Shown: positions 1-6,550 of the stretch, one piece after another | How the letters are laid out: every line of letters starts with the position of its first letter | Position numbering within the stretch: the stretch's first letter is position 1 | DNA from: a virus | IMG/VR virus record: IMGVR_UViG_3300042891_000149 | Coordinates: 1-39,180 of that record | Reading direction: 5' to 3' (one strand) | DNA: 39,180 nt | Made by a program: the position numbers and the translations under genes | Notes under the pieces: model-generated | Database searches by the model: none | The model's input: the letters and a program-made list of their open reading frames with translations, nothing else | What the model was told of the DNA's origin: nothing

Positions 1-117
1 CTGTCTGAGTGGATGCGTAAACAAGCCAATAAAGGTAATACCGGAAGCACCGGAGCAAGCGAAGCCGCCCCAGTGTCCGGTAAAGTTGTGTCAGGAGCCG
101 AAACGGCCATCGTTCCT
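1..117. repeat. Left copy of 117-bp terminal redundancy
   Basis: These bases are identical to the last 117 bases of the window (39064-39180). The repeat lies in the middle of a spanin gene whose reading frame continues across the join. It is therefore best read as the overlap left when a circular or circularly permuted genome was linearised by assembly, not as physical phage ends. Confidence 0.97.
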
Positions 118-204
118 ATCAGCGACCTAGAGATCGTTGCTGACGCCTATGCGCAGTTGGATGCGCTTAGGGCATGGGCGTTGGAGGTTGGGAAGGTGGA
201 TTAA
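1..204 (+). CDS. Rz: Rz-like inner-membrane spanin, C-terminal part (5' end at the right edge of the window)
   Basis: This is the 3' part of the gene that starts at 38791. The 117-bp redundancy carries the frame across the join, giving a 158-residue protein. The part here starts in frame at base 1 (Leu-Ser-Glu-Trp) and ends at the TAA at 202-204. It holds a Gly/Ser/Ala-rich linker followed by a helical tail, as expected for the periplasmic part of an i-spanin that contacts the outer-membrane partner. The ATG at 13 is only an internal methionine. The 3' end overlaps the end of the leftward gene at 167-526 by 38 bases, so the two major operons converge here with no terminator that I can see between them. 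Confidence 0.85.
   Translation: MSEWMRKQANKGNTGSTGASEAAPVSGKVVSGAETAIVPISDLEIVADAYAQLDALRAWALEVGKVD
2..130 (+). CDS. Rz1: Rz1-like outer-membrane lipoprotein spanin, C-terminal part, embedded in Rz
   Basis: This frame lies +1 relative to the Rz frame and continues the ORF that starts at 39032. The first complete codons here read Cys-Leu-Ser-Gly-Cys, a lipobox (LSGC) at the end of a hydrophobic signal peptide. They are followed by a short, proline-rich mature region that ends at the TAG at 128-130. Lipobox, small size, proline richness and nesting in the +1 frame of Rz are the classical marks of the lambda-type o-spanin. The whole protein is 53 residues, about 38 of them after the lipidated cysteine. 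Confidence 0.85.
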   Translation, partial: CLSGCVNKPIKVIPEAPEQAKPPQCPVKLCQEPKRPSFLSAT

Positions 205-526
205 ATTCCCCACCAAATTCACAAATATTACTTTCCCAAAGACTAACAGCCCTTCCATGAACTGTTAGGTCTTTTGCCCTCGTCCAACCCAAGCATGTAA
301 CAATACCATCTTTGACGCCCCGACGGGGTATTACGCCCCATGCGCGGCCATCAGGCGGAGATGGAAGTTGAGGGTTTGCCTTTCTAACATCTTCTGTAGT
401 AAATTTAGAGTTCTTTTTGGCGTAATCTACAAAAGCATTATAGGCTATATTTTTCCATGCCTCACCAGCATGGTCACCAGCCATCTCAGCCATTTTATGA
501 CCAAGTTTCAATCCATTGCTTGTCAT
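167..526 (-). CDS. Conserved phage protein of unknown function (119 aa), last gene of leftward operon
   Basis: The start at 526 overlaps the upstream stop as ATGA and has a GGGAG about 8 bases upstream. A longer version from 592 would run through the previous gene. The N-terminal half is helical (a KMAEMAGDHAGEAW-like stretch). The middle carries a short segment, FTTEDVRKANPQLPSPPDGRAW followed by GVIPRR, that I recognise loosely from small proteins in many phages, where it resembles a winged-helix fold. No catalytic motif is visible. It is the final gene of the leftward operon and overlaps the convergent Rz gene at its 3' end. A DNA-binding or accessory role is only a guess. Confidence 0.7.
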   Translation of the reverse strand: MTSNGLKLGHKMAEMAGDHAGEAWKNIAYNAFVDYAKKNSKFTTEDVRKANPQLPSPPDGRAWGVIPRRGVKDGIVTCLGWTRAKDLTVHGRAVSLWESNICEFGGEFNPPSQPPTPMP

Positions 527-654
527 TTGCTTTGCTCCCGTTCCTTGCGGCGCTCTGCAAACGTCTTTCCGTCTGCACCGCGCAAAGGCCATGCGCTGTC
601 CGATGATACTCGGTGGCTCTTGCCCATTGGGGCTGCTTGTTGTGCCTTAATCAT
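523..654 (-). CDS. Small unknown protein (43 aa)
   Basis: This short ORF starts at the ATG at 654, overlapping the upstream gene's end by 8 bases (ATGATTAA). It ends in a TGA that overlaps the next gene's start as ATGA, so it is translationally coupled on both sides, which is the main evidence that it is real. The protein is hydrophilic and basic, with the end ADGKTFAERRKEREQ, likely a charged helix. No family is recognised. Confidence 0.6.
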   Translation of the reverse strand: MIKAQQAAPMGKSHRVSSDSAWPLRGADGKTFAERRKEREQSK

Positions 655-835
655 CTGCCAATACCTCCGGTGCTGGCTGCAAGCCTTCCATAAACTTGGC
701 CCAGACTGCCAAAGCGCCAACCATGAACGGACCATCGTCCTGCTCACCATTTCTGATCTGGCGAATAAATTCCACGTTGCCGTGCGTCATCTCAACACGA
801 TCTGCGACTATGTTTCTAAGTTCATTAAGTGTCAT
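647..835 (-). CDS. Small acidic unknown protein (62 aa)
   Basis: The protein opens with MTLNELRNIVADRVEMT and is mostly helical with an acidic C-terminus (EVLADD). It begins directly after the stop of the upstream gene and overlaps the following 43-aa gene by 8 bases, which fits the tight packing of this operon. I recognise no motif or family. Confidence 0.65.
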   Translation of the reverse strand: MTLNELRNIVADRVEMTHGNVEFIRQIRNGEQDDGPFMVGALAVWAKFMEGLQPAPEVLADD

Positions 836-836
836 A

Positions 837-1154
837 TCAAAATACCTTTGCTAGTTTCTGTTCCCAATGGCGCTTATCTTCGCCAGTTGTTCGCGCTGCG
901 TGATACTTAAACAGCGCAATCGCTAGTGGATCGTAACCACGGCCATCATGTGTGGAGACAGGCGGCGTCAGAGGAAGCGCGTCATCATCAGTATTCCTGC
1001 GCCTACTTGTAGCTGGAAAATAAGTGAGCGCATGGGTCAGGTCGCTCATTTTATACGAAGTGCCATAGTCCCGATTGATGTGCGCTAACACGGCGCTTCT
1101 GTCGGAAATATAGCTACAAAGATGGCGTACTTTATGTCGTATATCAGGTCTCAT
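837..1154 (-). CDS. Unknown basic protein (105 aa)
   Basis: I chose the ATG at 1154 because it forms an ATGA overlap with the stop of the upstream gene; the ORF could extend to 1187. The N-terminal part (MRPDIRHKVRHLCSYISDR then YKMSDLTHALTYFP) is basic and helical and could be a small nucleic-acid-binding domain. The C-terminal part ends in a charged helix. There are no catalytic motifs. It sits among small genes downstream of the recombination genes. Confidence 0.65.
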   Translation of the reverse strand: MRPDIRHKVRHLCSYISDRSAVLAHINRDYGTSYKMSDLTHALTYFPATSRRRNTDDDALPLTPPVSTHDGRGYDPLAIALFKYHAARTTGEDKRHWEQKLAKVF

Positions 1155-1528
1155 GATTGCACCTCTTGAATGTGCGTATCCATCCAATCGGCTAATTCAC
1201 GCAAAGCGTCCGAAACCAATTTTATTGCTTTTGGATGCCCAGTATATGGGGGGCCAACTTCATCAATGTATCCCGCAACTATATTTTTAAGTTCAAAATC
1301 ATAAACTGCATCATCGTAATTGCCGGGACCTAATGGCAAACTTAGGGATAGGGTTAATGGCCCACCGCCATAACATGATGTCAACATTATTGATGGCGGG
1401 GTTTCTTCAAACGCCTCTGTCACAACTTCGTTGACAGTTTTTGCAAAAGCAGCCTTAAAATCAGAGTTCATTTCAAACTCCCAACCAGACATTCTGATTG
1501 GTTCTCTACATATAATTTTATCAGTCAT
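1151..1528 (-). CDS. Unknown protein (125 aa)
   Basis: The ORF is open to 1615, but the ATG at 1528 is preferred. It has AAGGAT about 7 bases upstream and overlaps the stop of the nuclease gene by 8 bases (ATGACTGA). The extra upstream residues would be a hydrophobic artefact of reading through the nuclease gene. The protein is soluble and mixed alpha/beta, with a central glycine-rich patch (SCYGGGPLTLSLSLPLG) and a helical C-terminus. I recognise no family. Confidence 0.7.
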   Translation of the reverse strand: MTDKIICREPIRMSGWEFEMNSDFKAAFAKTVNEVVTEAFEETPPSIMLTSCYGGGPLTLSLSLPLGPGNYDDAVYDFELKNIVAGYIDEVGPPYTGHPKAIKLVSDALRELADWMDTHIQEVQS

Positions 1529-1874
1529 TTTTATAATCCTTAATATAATCAGATATTTGTATCTTGGCGTCTTCAGCGCCAGCACAAATAAAGCACACAT
1601 AACCAACAGACGCAAGATAATTTATCCAATCTTTTTGCTCTGTAGATAATCTGCCGCCTTTGACCCGTTTCATTTCGATCCACAGCTTGAGCGCAGGAAT
1701 GAAAAGGTCAGGGACGCCAGGGGCGACACCTTCGACCTTCAACTTGGCTGCAACTGCCTTTGATCGAAGGCCACCGTTCGGAATCGCAAATATCCGCATT
1801 GGTCGGTAGGTCTGGCGGAACCACATTACAACTTCGCGCTGTTCCTCATGCTCTGTTGGTATTCTATCGGTCAA
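1521..1874 (-). CDS. VRR-NUC family nuclease (TTG start)
   Basis: This is a small (117 aa) PD-(D/E)XK-fold nuclease of the VRR-NUC type. It has an N-terminal helix with a glutamate run (PTEHEEQREVVMWFR), then IPNGG, then the active site GVPDLFIP with IEMKR (Asp, Glu, Lys), and a C-terminal LSTEQKDWINYL helix and YVCFICAG strand. Phage members are thought to cut branched DNA, and standalone VRR-NUC proteins have been linked to Holliday-junction cleavage. I chose the TTG at 1874 because GGGAGGT lies about 7 bases upstream and it overlaps the previous stop as TTGA. The first ATG (1889) has no ribosome-binding site. A role in resolving recombination or packaging intermediates fits the neighbouring Sak4, Cas4-like and helicase genes. 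Confidence 0.85.
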   Translation of the reverse strand: MTDRIPTEHEEQREVVMWFRQTYRPMRIFAIPNGGLRSKAVAAKLKVEGVAPGVPDLFIPALKLWIEMKRVKGGRLSTEQKDWINYLASVGYVCFICAGAEDAKIQISDYIKDYKND

Positions 1875-2065
1875 AATGGAACCTCCCATGACCAAGCGGC
1901 ACACTGCCCTTGGCTATTAACGAAATCGGCTGGCGGATACATGTTAAAGGCAAAGCATTTTCCGTCCCCTGCAAAGTGGTCACAAGTGTGGCAACATTTA
2001 GGCGGACCTGCGTTCATCCATTGCTCATACTGCACCAAGAAATCCGGCTTAGGCAAACGCTTCAT
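1871..2065 (-). CDS. Small four-cysteine protein (64 aa), probable metal-binding
   Basis: The protein has C-H-T-C, then Cys after 8 residues, then Cys after 17 more, with an extra Cys just before the first pair. The motif has the look of a zinc or Fe-S site (CCHTCDHFAGDGKC, a Pro-Pro pair, then QGQCAAW). The start overlaps the end of the helicase gene by 17 bases, and the stop overlaps the TTG of the nuclease. A similar spacing occurs in the 9414-9602 protein and in the C-terminal part of the Cas4-like nuclease. No enzymatic motif is present. It may be an accessory subunit of the nuclease-helicase set, which is inference from position. Confidence 0.75.
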   Translation of the reverse strand: MKRLPKPDFLVQYEQWMNAGPPKCCHTCDHFAGDGKCFAFNMYPPADFVNSQGQCAAWSWEVPF

Positions 2066-3653
2066 TATTCCATTCCCTTCTTAAAACCCTATGATATTTA
2101 CCGTCGCGCTTATAGCTAATGACAATCGGCGGGTGAGCATCGTTCAGGCGCTGCGCCCAATCCTCAAGCAAACTTACGCCATCAAATGTTGCCCCTGCGC
2201 TTTGCGCTATCTTGACCAACTGCGTTATGGCCTTTTGTCCGGCGTATCCCTCATGCGTCACAGGCAAATATTCAGTCACACTTGGATCAGTCAACTCGCC
2301 ATAATATGACACGCAGAGCATATCTTTGCCACTGGTTTTGCTGGTGTGCTTGCGCCACAGCCAATCAGTGACCACCATCTCTGTGCCAGATACACCCATA
2401 ATGTCATCGTTGTGCAGCTTCAGAACAGCTTTCTCCGGCTCAGGAAACGCCATCCCGCAAGCCGGACATTCCTTGGCACTAATGGCGACCAGTTCGTCAC
2501 AGTTATCGCAGACCTTGACCGGAGCCTCACCCGCCCCTCGCCCTTCCTCACCCTTGCGCTGTGGCGGGGTGACAGCGATGATTGGCCCATGCGTCCGTAC
2601 AACCCCAGCGAAGTCAAGCACCAGGCAATGATCCGTATGTTCCTTCAGCCTCATGCCGCGCCCAGCCATCTGGACATACAGGCTGGCGCTCATGGTGGGG
2701 CGGAGCATGGCAATCAGATCGATGTTCGGCGCATCAAAGCCCGTGGTCAGAACATTGGCGTTGGTCAGCGCCCGTATCCGACCAGCCTTAAAGTCAGTCA
2801 ATATCCTCTCGCGCTCCTCCTTTGGCGTTTCCCCTGTCACACAGGCCGCACTAATGCCTTCGCGCCTGAGCGATTCCGCTATGGCGTGGGCATGGTGGAC
2901 GCCAGTGCAGAAGAACAGCCAAGACTTACGATCCTCTGCCAAGGCGATAACTTCCCTGACAACGGCATCGTTGTTCTCGTCGGTATCGACGGCAGCTTGC
3001 AGTTCGCTCTCAATGAACTCACCGCCACGCTTATGGACGCCTGACAGATCGTAATTAGTCTTGGTAACCTTGGAACTAAGCGGGGCAAGGAACCCCTTCT
3101 GGATCAGTTCCTCAATGGTCACCGGGTCGAGCAAATCATCAAAGATGGCTGGCTTATCCGTAATCAGCCCATGCCCCAGACGATATGGCGTTGCCGTCAG
3201 CCCAACCACTCGCATGGATGGATTGATAACCAGTAACGCATCCAGAAATGCGCGGTACATGCCAATTGCCTTGTGGTTGACCAAGTGGCACTCATCAATG
3301 ATGCAAATGTCGATGTGTCCTACGCGGCTGGCCTTGCTCCAGATCGACTGAATGCCAGCGAAGGTGATGGGTTCGCCAAGCTGCTTCCTGCGCATCCCAG
3401 CCGAATATATGCCCATAGGCGCACCAGGCCAATGCTGGCGCATCTTCTCGGCGTTCTGTTCGATCAGTTCCTTTACATGGGTCAGCATCATAATTTTAGT
3501 GTCAGGCCAATTCTGCACAGCATTCTTACAAAATGCAGCAACAATATGACTCTTGCCTGATCCTGTAGGCAGCACCAAGCATGGGTTGCCTTTGTTGTTG
3601 CCCATCCACTTATAAAGGTCATCTATGGCGCGTTGTTGGTATGGTCGCAGCAT
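2049..3653 (-). CDS. DEAD/DEAH-box (SF2) DNA helicase with C-terminal zinc finger
   Basis: This 534-aa superfamily 2 helicase resembles phage proteins of the UvsW/RecQ-like helicase-restriction-ATPase group. Motifs in order: Q-like motif RPYQQRAI (3-10), Walker A PTGSGKS (29-35), DECH (120-123), a TATP motif near 153, and motif VI QMAGRGMR near 330. A CDNC-x-CPAC pair after the second RecA fold is a probable zinc finger. It probably remodels branched DNA or unwinds origin or recombination intermediates. The start overlaps the nuclease stop as TAATG, with GGAGGTGG upstream, so the two are translationally coupled. The length is typical and all core motifs are present. Confidence 0.92.
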   Translation of the reverse strand: MLRPYQQRAIDDLYKWMGNNKGNPCLVLPTGSGKSHIVAAFCKNAVQNWPDTKIMMLTHVKELIEQNAEKMRQHWPGAPMGIYSAGMRRKQLGEPITFAGIQSIWSKASRVGHIDICIIDECHLVNHKAIGMYRAFLDALLVINPSMRVVGLTATPYRLGHGLITDKPAIFDDLLDPVTIEELIQKGFLAPLSSKVTKTNYDLSGVHKRGGEFIESELQAAVDTDENNDAVVREVIALAEDRKSWLFFCTGVHHAHAIAESLRREGISAACVTGETPKEERERILTDFKAGRIRALTNANVLTTGFDAPNIDLIAMLRPTMSASLYVQMAGRGMRLKEHTDHCLVLDFAGVVRTHGPIIAVTPPQRKGEEGRGAGEAPVKVCDNCDELVAISAKECPACGMAFPEPEKAVLKLHNDDIMGVSGTEMVVTDWLWRKHTSKTSGKDMLCVSYYGELTDPSVTEYLPVTHEGYAGQKAITQLVKIAQSAGATFDGVSLLEDWAQRLNDAHPPIVISYKRDGKYHRVLRREWNNEAFA

Positions 3654-4663
3654 TAGCCCACCACCTCCGCGTCAGGAAACATCGCCTTAATCGACAGAAC
3701 GACCTGGTCGTCTAGCGCCTCTGCGTTGGCAAGTATCTCGCGGCTCTTGTATCCGCCTTTGCCATTCACGATCCACTTGTCGCCAATCTTCCACTTGACG
3801 CTGTGACCATCGTCTGAGCCATCCATAGGCCAATGCACCATGTCTGGATGCAGGATGTGGTCATCGCAGCCTTCGTGCTGGAAATCCTCTGGGATGGCGT
3901 CGGCTTCATGACGCTCACACCGGAATGTGGAATCCGCCATTGCAGTGCTGTGCGCACAGGTGCGGCAGTTGACACGCTTGGTCGGCTCCTGCTTGTGGCA
4001 GAAGCTGTGTGCCGGACAGAACTTGCACTGATACCAGCTAGGGTCGGCACTGCACGGCTCAGGCATACGATCTGACATGGCGATGCGCTTGCCGCGTATA
4101 ATTGCGTTTTCGGCCACCTTCTTGTCGTACTTTACGCGCTCGGTGTAGATGCGGTCATCGTCCTTGCAGACGGCCAGATAAAGCGCACGGTTAATGCTGG
4201 TCCCGTGCATATAAACTTGCATCTGAATAAAGTGCATGGGTTTGGACTTCTCCACGCCGTTCTTGACCATGTCATCAAATGATTTCTTTGAGTGCGTCTT
4301 AAATTCGGCCACATGACGCGCCTTGGGCGCCTCTGGGACGCCCTTTTCGATCACGCCGTCAAGACTGCCGCTGACATGGTTGCCAAAGTCTACGCGCCTT
4401 TGGCTGGAGCGAATATCGATACCAATGTTGCGAAGGTCACGGATAATGGTGTCTTCCTCGCTGTGTCCACGACGGAACAGGCGCAGGATGCGGCCATCGA
4501 AATCCTCGACCACTGCCCAGCGAAAGTTAATCCAAAGCCACCTGTCGCAATGGTGTCCCAGGAGGCTGACGCCCATGTGTGGACGCGGCCTAGACTTCTT
4601 GCTTGCATGGTATTGATCTATCATCGTTGCGATGGTATTAACTGGGTCGGGCAACTTGCTCAT
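3653..4663 (-). CDS. Cas4/RecB-like PD-(D/E)XK exonuclease with Fe-S cysteines and an extra Cys module
   Basis: The 336-aa protein has the RecB-type nuclease core: SLDG (Asp102), AEFKT (Glu120, Lys122) and QMQVY (QxxxY, 147-151). It also has the Cas4/AddB arrangement of one N-terminal cysteine (Cys39) and three C-terminal ones (Cys213, 216, 222; C-x2-C-x5-C), which in that family bind a 4Fe-4S cluster. Phage Cas4-like nucleases resect DNA ends in recombination. There is no cas1 or cas2 and no CRISPR array nearby. After the core comes a second cysteine set (C-x2-C-x12-C-x16-C) that matches the small four-Cys proteins elsewhere in this genome. The gene is preceded by AAAGGAG and a strong stem-loop at 4690-4715. 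Confidence 0.88.
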   Translation of the reverse strand: MSKLPDPVNTIATMIDQYHASKKSRPRPHMGVSLLGHHCDRWLWINFRWAVVEDFDGRILRLFRRGHSEEDTIIRDLRNIGIDIRSSQRRVDFGNHVSGSLDGVIEKGVPEAPKARHVAEFKTHSKKSFDDMVKNGVEKSKPMHFIQMQVYMHGTSINRALYLAVCKDDDRIYTERVKYDKKVAENAIIRGKRIAMSDRMPEPCSADPSWYQCKFCPAHSFCHKQEPTKRVNCRTCAHSTAMADSTFRCERHEADAIPEDFQHEGCDDHILHPDMVHWPMDGSDDGHSVKWKIGDKWIVNGKGGYKSREILANAEALDDQVVLSIKAMFPDAEVVG

Positions 4664-4689
4664 TGTGTTATCTCCTTTCCTACAAACTT

Positions 4690-4720
4690 CCCCCGCCCTA
4701 GTGATAGAGCGGGGGTTTTT
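4690..4720 (+). terminator. Stem-loop with T-tract pointing rightward, inside the leftward operon
   Basis: A 7-bp GC stem (4690-4696 with 4709-4715, 12-base loop) is followed on the + strand by TTTTTGTTT. In form it is a rho-independent terminator for rightward transcription. The genes on both sides are leftward, so it could stop antisense readthrough. On the leftward transcript the same hairpin sits 27 bases before the Cas4-like start codon and could affect translation or message stability. Confidence 0.6.
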
Positions 4721-4722
4721 GT

Positions 4723-5202
4723 TTACTTAGCCCAAGGTGGCTTTACGCCGCCGACAGATGCGGTAGGCTCTGGAGAAGCTGTGACCTGTGGCAATGCGCC
4801 GGATGCTGACTTGAACCCGCTAACTTCATTACGGGCATCGTAACCATTTTCCGCTGGCCTAATCTTGACGCGGATGCAGATGCTGCCGCCGACCAGTTCG
4901 TCAGTGTCTTGGATTTTAGCCAAGCCAACAGCCCTCATGATCTCACCAAGTTGCTGGCGACCAATGGCTTCAGCCCGTTCGCTCTGGTTGCGGACATTGA
5001 CTGTGCCAAAGACCACACGGCCCTGCTGTGTCGGACCAGTGATATCATAGCGCATGTCAATCTTTTGACCTGTGCCAGCCTTGGTGTTGTTCAGTTCCGC
5101 CTTGGTAATGGTGGCGTTGTACCAGCCCTCTGGAATCAGATCATACGAACGATCCGAAACAGGAAGGCTGTCTGTCGAAAATGTTTCACCTAAAAATGCC
5201 AT
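4723..5202 (-). CDS. DUF669-type phage protein, probable single-strand DNA-binding protein
   Basis: The 159-aa protein has the DUF669 look: an early IPEGWYNATITKAEL strand pair, TGQKIDMRYDI and VRNQSERAEAIGRQQL, with a long flexible Pro/Ser/Ala-rich tail ending in GGVKPPWAK. An OB-like core with a disordered tail ending in a short hydrophobic-acidic or PPW tip is usual for SSB-like proteins that recruit partners. It is two genes downstream of the Sak4-like ATPase. Sak4-family proteins are known to work with SSB-like proteins, so ssDNA coating during recombination or replication is the likely role. The start has AAAGGAT upstream. Confidence 0.75.
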   Translation of the reverse strand: MAFLGETFSTDSLPVSDRSYDLIPEGWYNATITKAELNNTKAGTGQKIDMRYDITGPTQQGRVVFGTVNVRNQSERAEAIGRQQLGEIMRAVGLAKIQDTDELVGGSICIRVKIRPAENGYDARNEVSGFKSASGALPQVTASPEPTASVGGVKPPWAK

Positions 5203-5205
5203 GTC

Positions 5206-5580
5206 TTAATCCTTTTTAACGATAGTGAATGATGGACGCCCTGGTGTTGAGGTAATTGCGTCCAGTAGTGGGGTAGTGATTGCTGGGTCAGTTGACTTCC
5301 AGACTGCCGCATTGATCTCCGGCTTCCACCGAAACAGGCATTCTAGATGCGCCATCAACCCATGCTCTATCGCAATCTCTTGCAGCTTATCGCTGTTGAT
5401 CTTGCGATTGATGCGACCTTCGATCTTGACCTTGTAGCCGTCGGCTTCAAAGTTGGCCGTCTTGTCGAGGGTGGATGGGACGTTAAACTGCGCCACCATC
5501 TGATCCTCAATCTCACGGCGCTCTGCCGTTGCTTCAGCCTCTCTAGCTTTGGCATCCTGCCATTGTTGGTAGATGTTCAT
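5206..5580 (-). CDS. Phage protein of unknown function between Sak4 and SSB genes (124 aa)
   Basis: The N-terminal third is a charged helix (YQQWQDAKAREAEATAERRE-like), followed by a beta-rich middle (FEADGYKVKIEGRINRKINSDKL) and WKPEINAAVWKSTD. This pattern is common in short proteins that travel with DUF669 and YqaJ/Sak-type genes in phages. I cannot assign a function. The ATG at 5580 forms TGATG with the upstream stop; a GTG one codon earlier is an alternative. A role as partner of the recombination proteins is inferred only from its conserved position. Confidence 0.7.
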   Translation of the reverse strand: MNIYQQWQDAKAREAEATAERREIEDQMVAQFNVPSTLDKTANFEADGYKVKIEGRINRKINSDKLQEIAIEHGLMAHLECLFRWKPEINAAVWKSTDPAITTPLLDAITSTPGRPSFTIVKKD

Positions 5581-6257
5581 CACGACAGACCCCCAATCTT
5601 GCGGATGATTTCGCCAAGGTCAGGCGATTCCCAAGCATCAAGTTTGCCTGAGCGATCCTTAGCCAGCCACAGACCATCGCTGTCGCACATGATGGCGCGT
5701 TGGCTATTGCCGTCCGCATCACGCTCGACCCGTAAGGCAAGGACTTCGTCAAAGAAATAAGGCAAACCCTGCGTCAGCGACTTCCCCGGCATGGATGGGT
5801 TATAAAGCAACTTGCCCATCTCGTCGGTGGACTTCTCCAGTTTGGCGCTCATGTAGACATGCTTGTTTGGCAAATCACGGAACGCACGGATCAGTTCCTG
5901 CATGACCGTGTTGAGTTCGCCATAAGCAGCGCGGCCATCCTTGTTGGTGCGCAGTTCATGTTGAAGGACAACCTCGGCCACTTCACTGATACTGTCGAGT
6001 GCCACGCTCTCAAAGCCAGCCGCTTCTTCGCTGTCCTTGGCCCACGCATACGCCTCGCGTAAATCTTCCATGTTCTTAATTTCAATATAGGCAAGGTCAG
6101 CATCCTGAATGGACAGCAGTCCACCTTCAGCCGACAGAACCACAGGGTTCGGCAGTGTACGGATAAGAGATGTCTTACCAGCCCCAGCCTGACCATATAC
6201 AAGCAGTTTTACACCATTGGCGGTTAGACCTCCGGTCTTTTTTAGATTAATAGCCAT
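5580..6257 (-). CDS. Sak4-like RecA-fold ATPase (phage recombinase)
   Basis: The protein is 225 aa from the ATG at 6257, which has AAAGGAG 8 bases upstream; the ORF extends further but without signals. It is a single RecA-like domain with Walker A GQAGAGKT (22-29), a sensor-like VVLSAEGG strand, a Walker B-like ESVALDSISE, and HVYMSAKLEK. This is the make-up of phage AAA/NTP-binding proteins of the Sak4 group, which promote single-strand annealing together with an SSB. It is the first gene of the leftward operon, followed by the SSB-like, Cas4-like and helicase genes, so it probably heads the recombination module. Some annotators would call it only an AAA family ATPase. Confidence 0.85.
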   Translation of the reverse strand: MAINLKKTGGLTANGVKLLVYGQAGAGKTSLIRTLPNPVVLSAEGGLLSIQDADLAYIEIKNMEDLREAYAWAKDSEEAAGFESVALDSISEVAEVVLQHELRTNKDGRAAYGELNTVMQELIRAFRDLPNKHVYMSAKLEKSTDEMGKLLYNPSMPGKSLTQGLPYFFDEVLALRVERDADGNSQRAIMCDSDGLWLAKDRSGKLDAWESPDLGEIIRKIGGLS

Positions 6258-6373
6258 TGAAGGCTCCTTTCGTTTCAGCACAATTCGGACAATCCAGTTA
6301 GTGCGTAGAAATGCCTTTACAGCCAAATTTTGATATGTAAAGGAGAAAAATAACATTAAAAAGGAGATAGTCA
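6258..6373. promoter_or_regulatory. Divergent control region with 30-bp dyad
   Basis: This is the only divergent intergenic region of the genome, so it should hold the promoters of both the leftward recombination operon and the rightward early genes. A perfect 8-bp inverted repeat, CCTTTACA (6314-6321) and TGTAAAGG (6336-6343), is separated by 14 AT-rich bases, giving arm centres 22 bp apart (about two helical turns). This fits an operator for a dimeric HTH regulator, probably the product of the next gene. I cannot place the -35 and -10 boxes with confidence. Confidence 0.6.
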
Positions 6374-6550
6374 GTGGTTGAAATAAACTGGATTAAAGAA
6401 GGGCTGTTAGATAGACGCCCAAAGGTTGTGGCGGAACGCACTGGTCTGCATGTCAACACCGTTACCCGCATAAGGGATGGTAAAGAAGAAAACCCCAAGA
6501 TCGACACGCTTAATAGGTTGGCGCGTTATCTGATCGGGGAAGGGGAATGA
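6374..6550 (+). CDS. Small HTH (XRE/Cro-like) DNA-binding protein, GTG start
   Basis: This 58-aa ORF starts at GTG with AAGGAG exactly 7 bases upstream and ends in an ATGA overlap with the methylase-like gene. The sequence has a compact helix-turn-helix pattern: PKVVAERTGLHVNTVTRIRDG, then NPKIDTLNRLARYL. The second and third helices (VVAERTGL, NTVTRIRDG) are the recognition unit of XRE/Cro-type proteins. It is the first rightward gene and sits beside the dyad at 6314-6343, so it most likely regulates the divergent early promoters in a Cro-like way. No CI-like partner with a cleavage or dimerisation domain is visible. Confidence 0.85.
   Translation: MVEINWIKEGLLDRRPKVVAERTGLHVNTVTRIRDGKEENPKIDTLNRLARYLIGEGE

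Noticed and set aside
1-117. Direct terminal repeats of a T7-like genome
   Set aside because: They sit within a gene that reads across the join, and the terminase is of the cos-cutting gpA type.
3653-4663. CRISPR-Cas system suggested by the Cas4-like nuclease
   Set aside because: There is no cas1, cas2 or repeat-spacer array; phage Cas4-like nucleases are common recombination enzymes.
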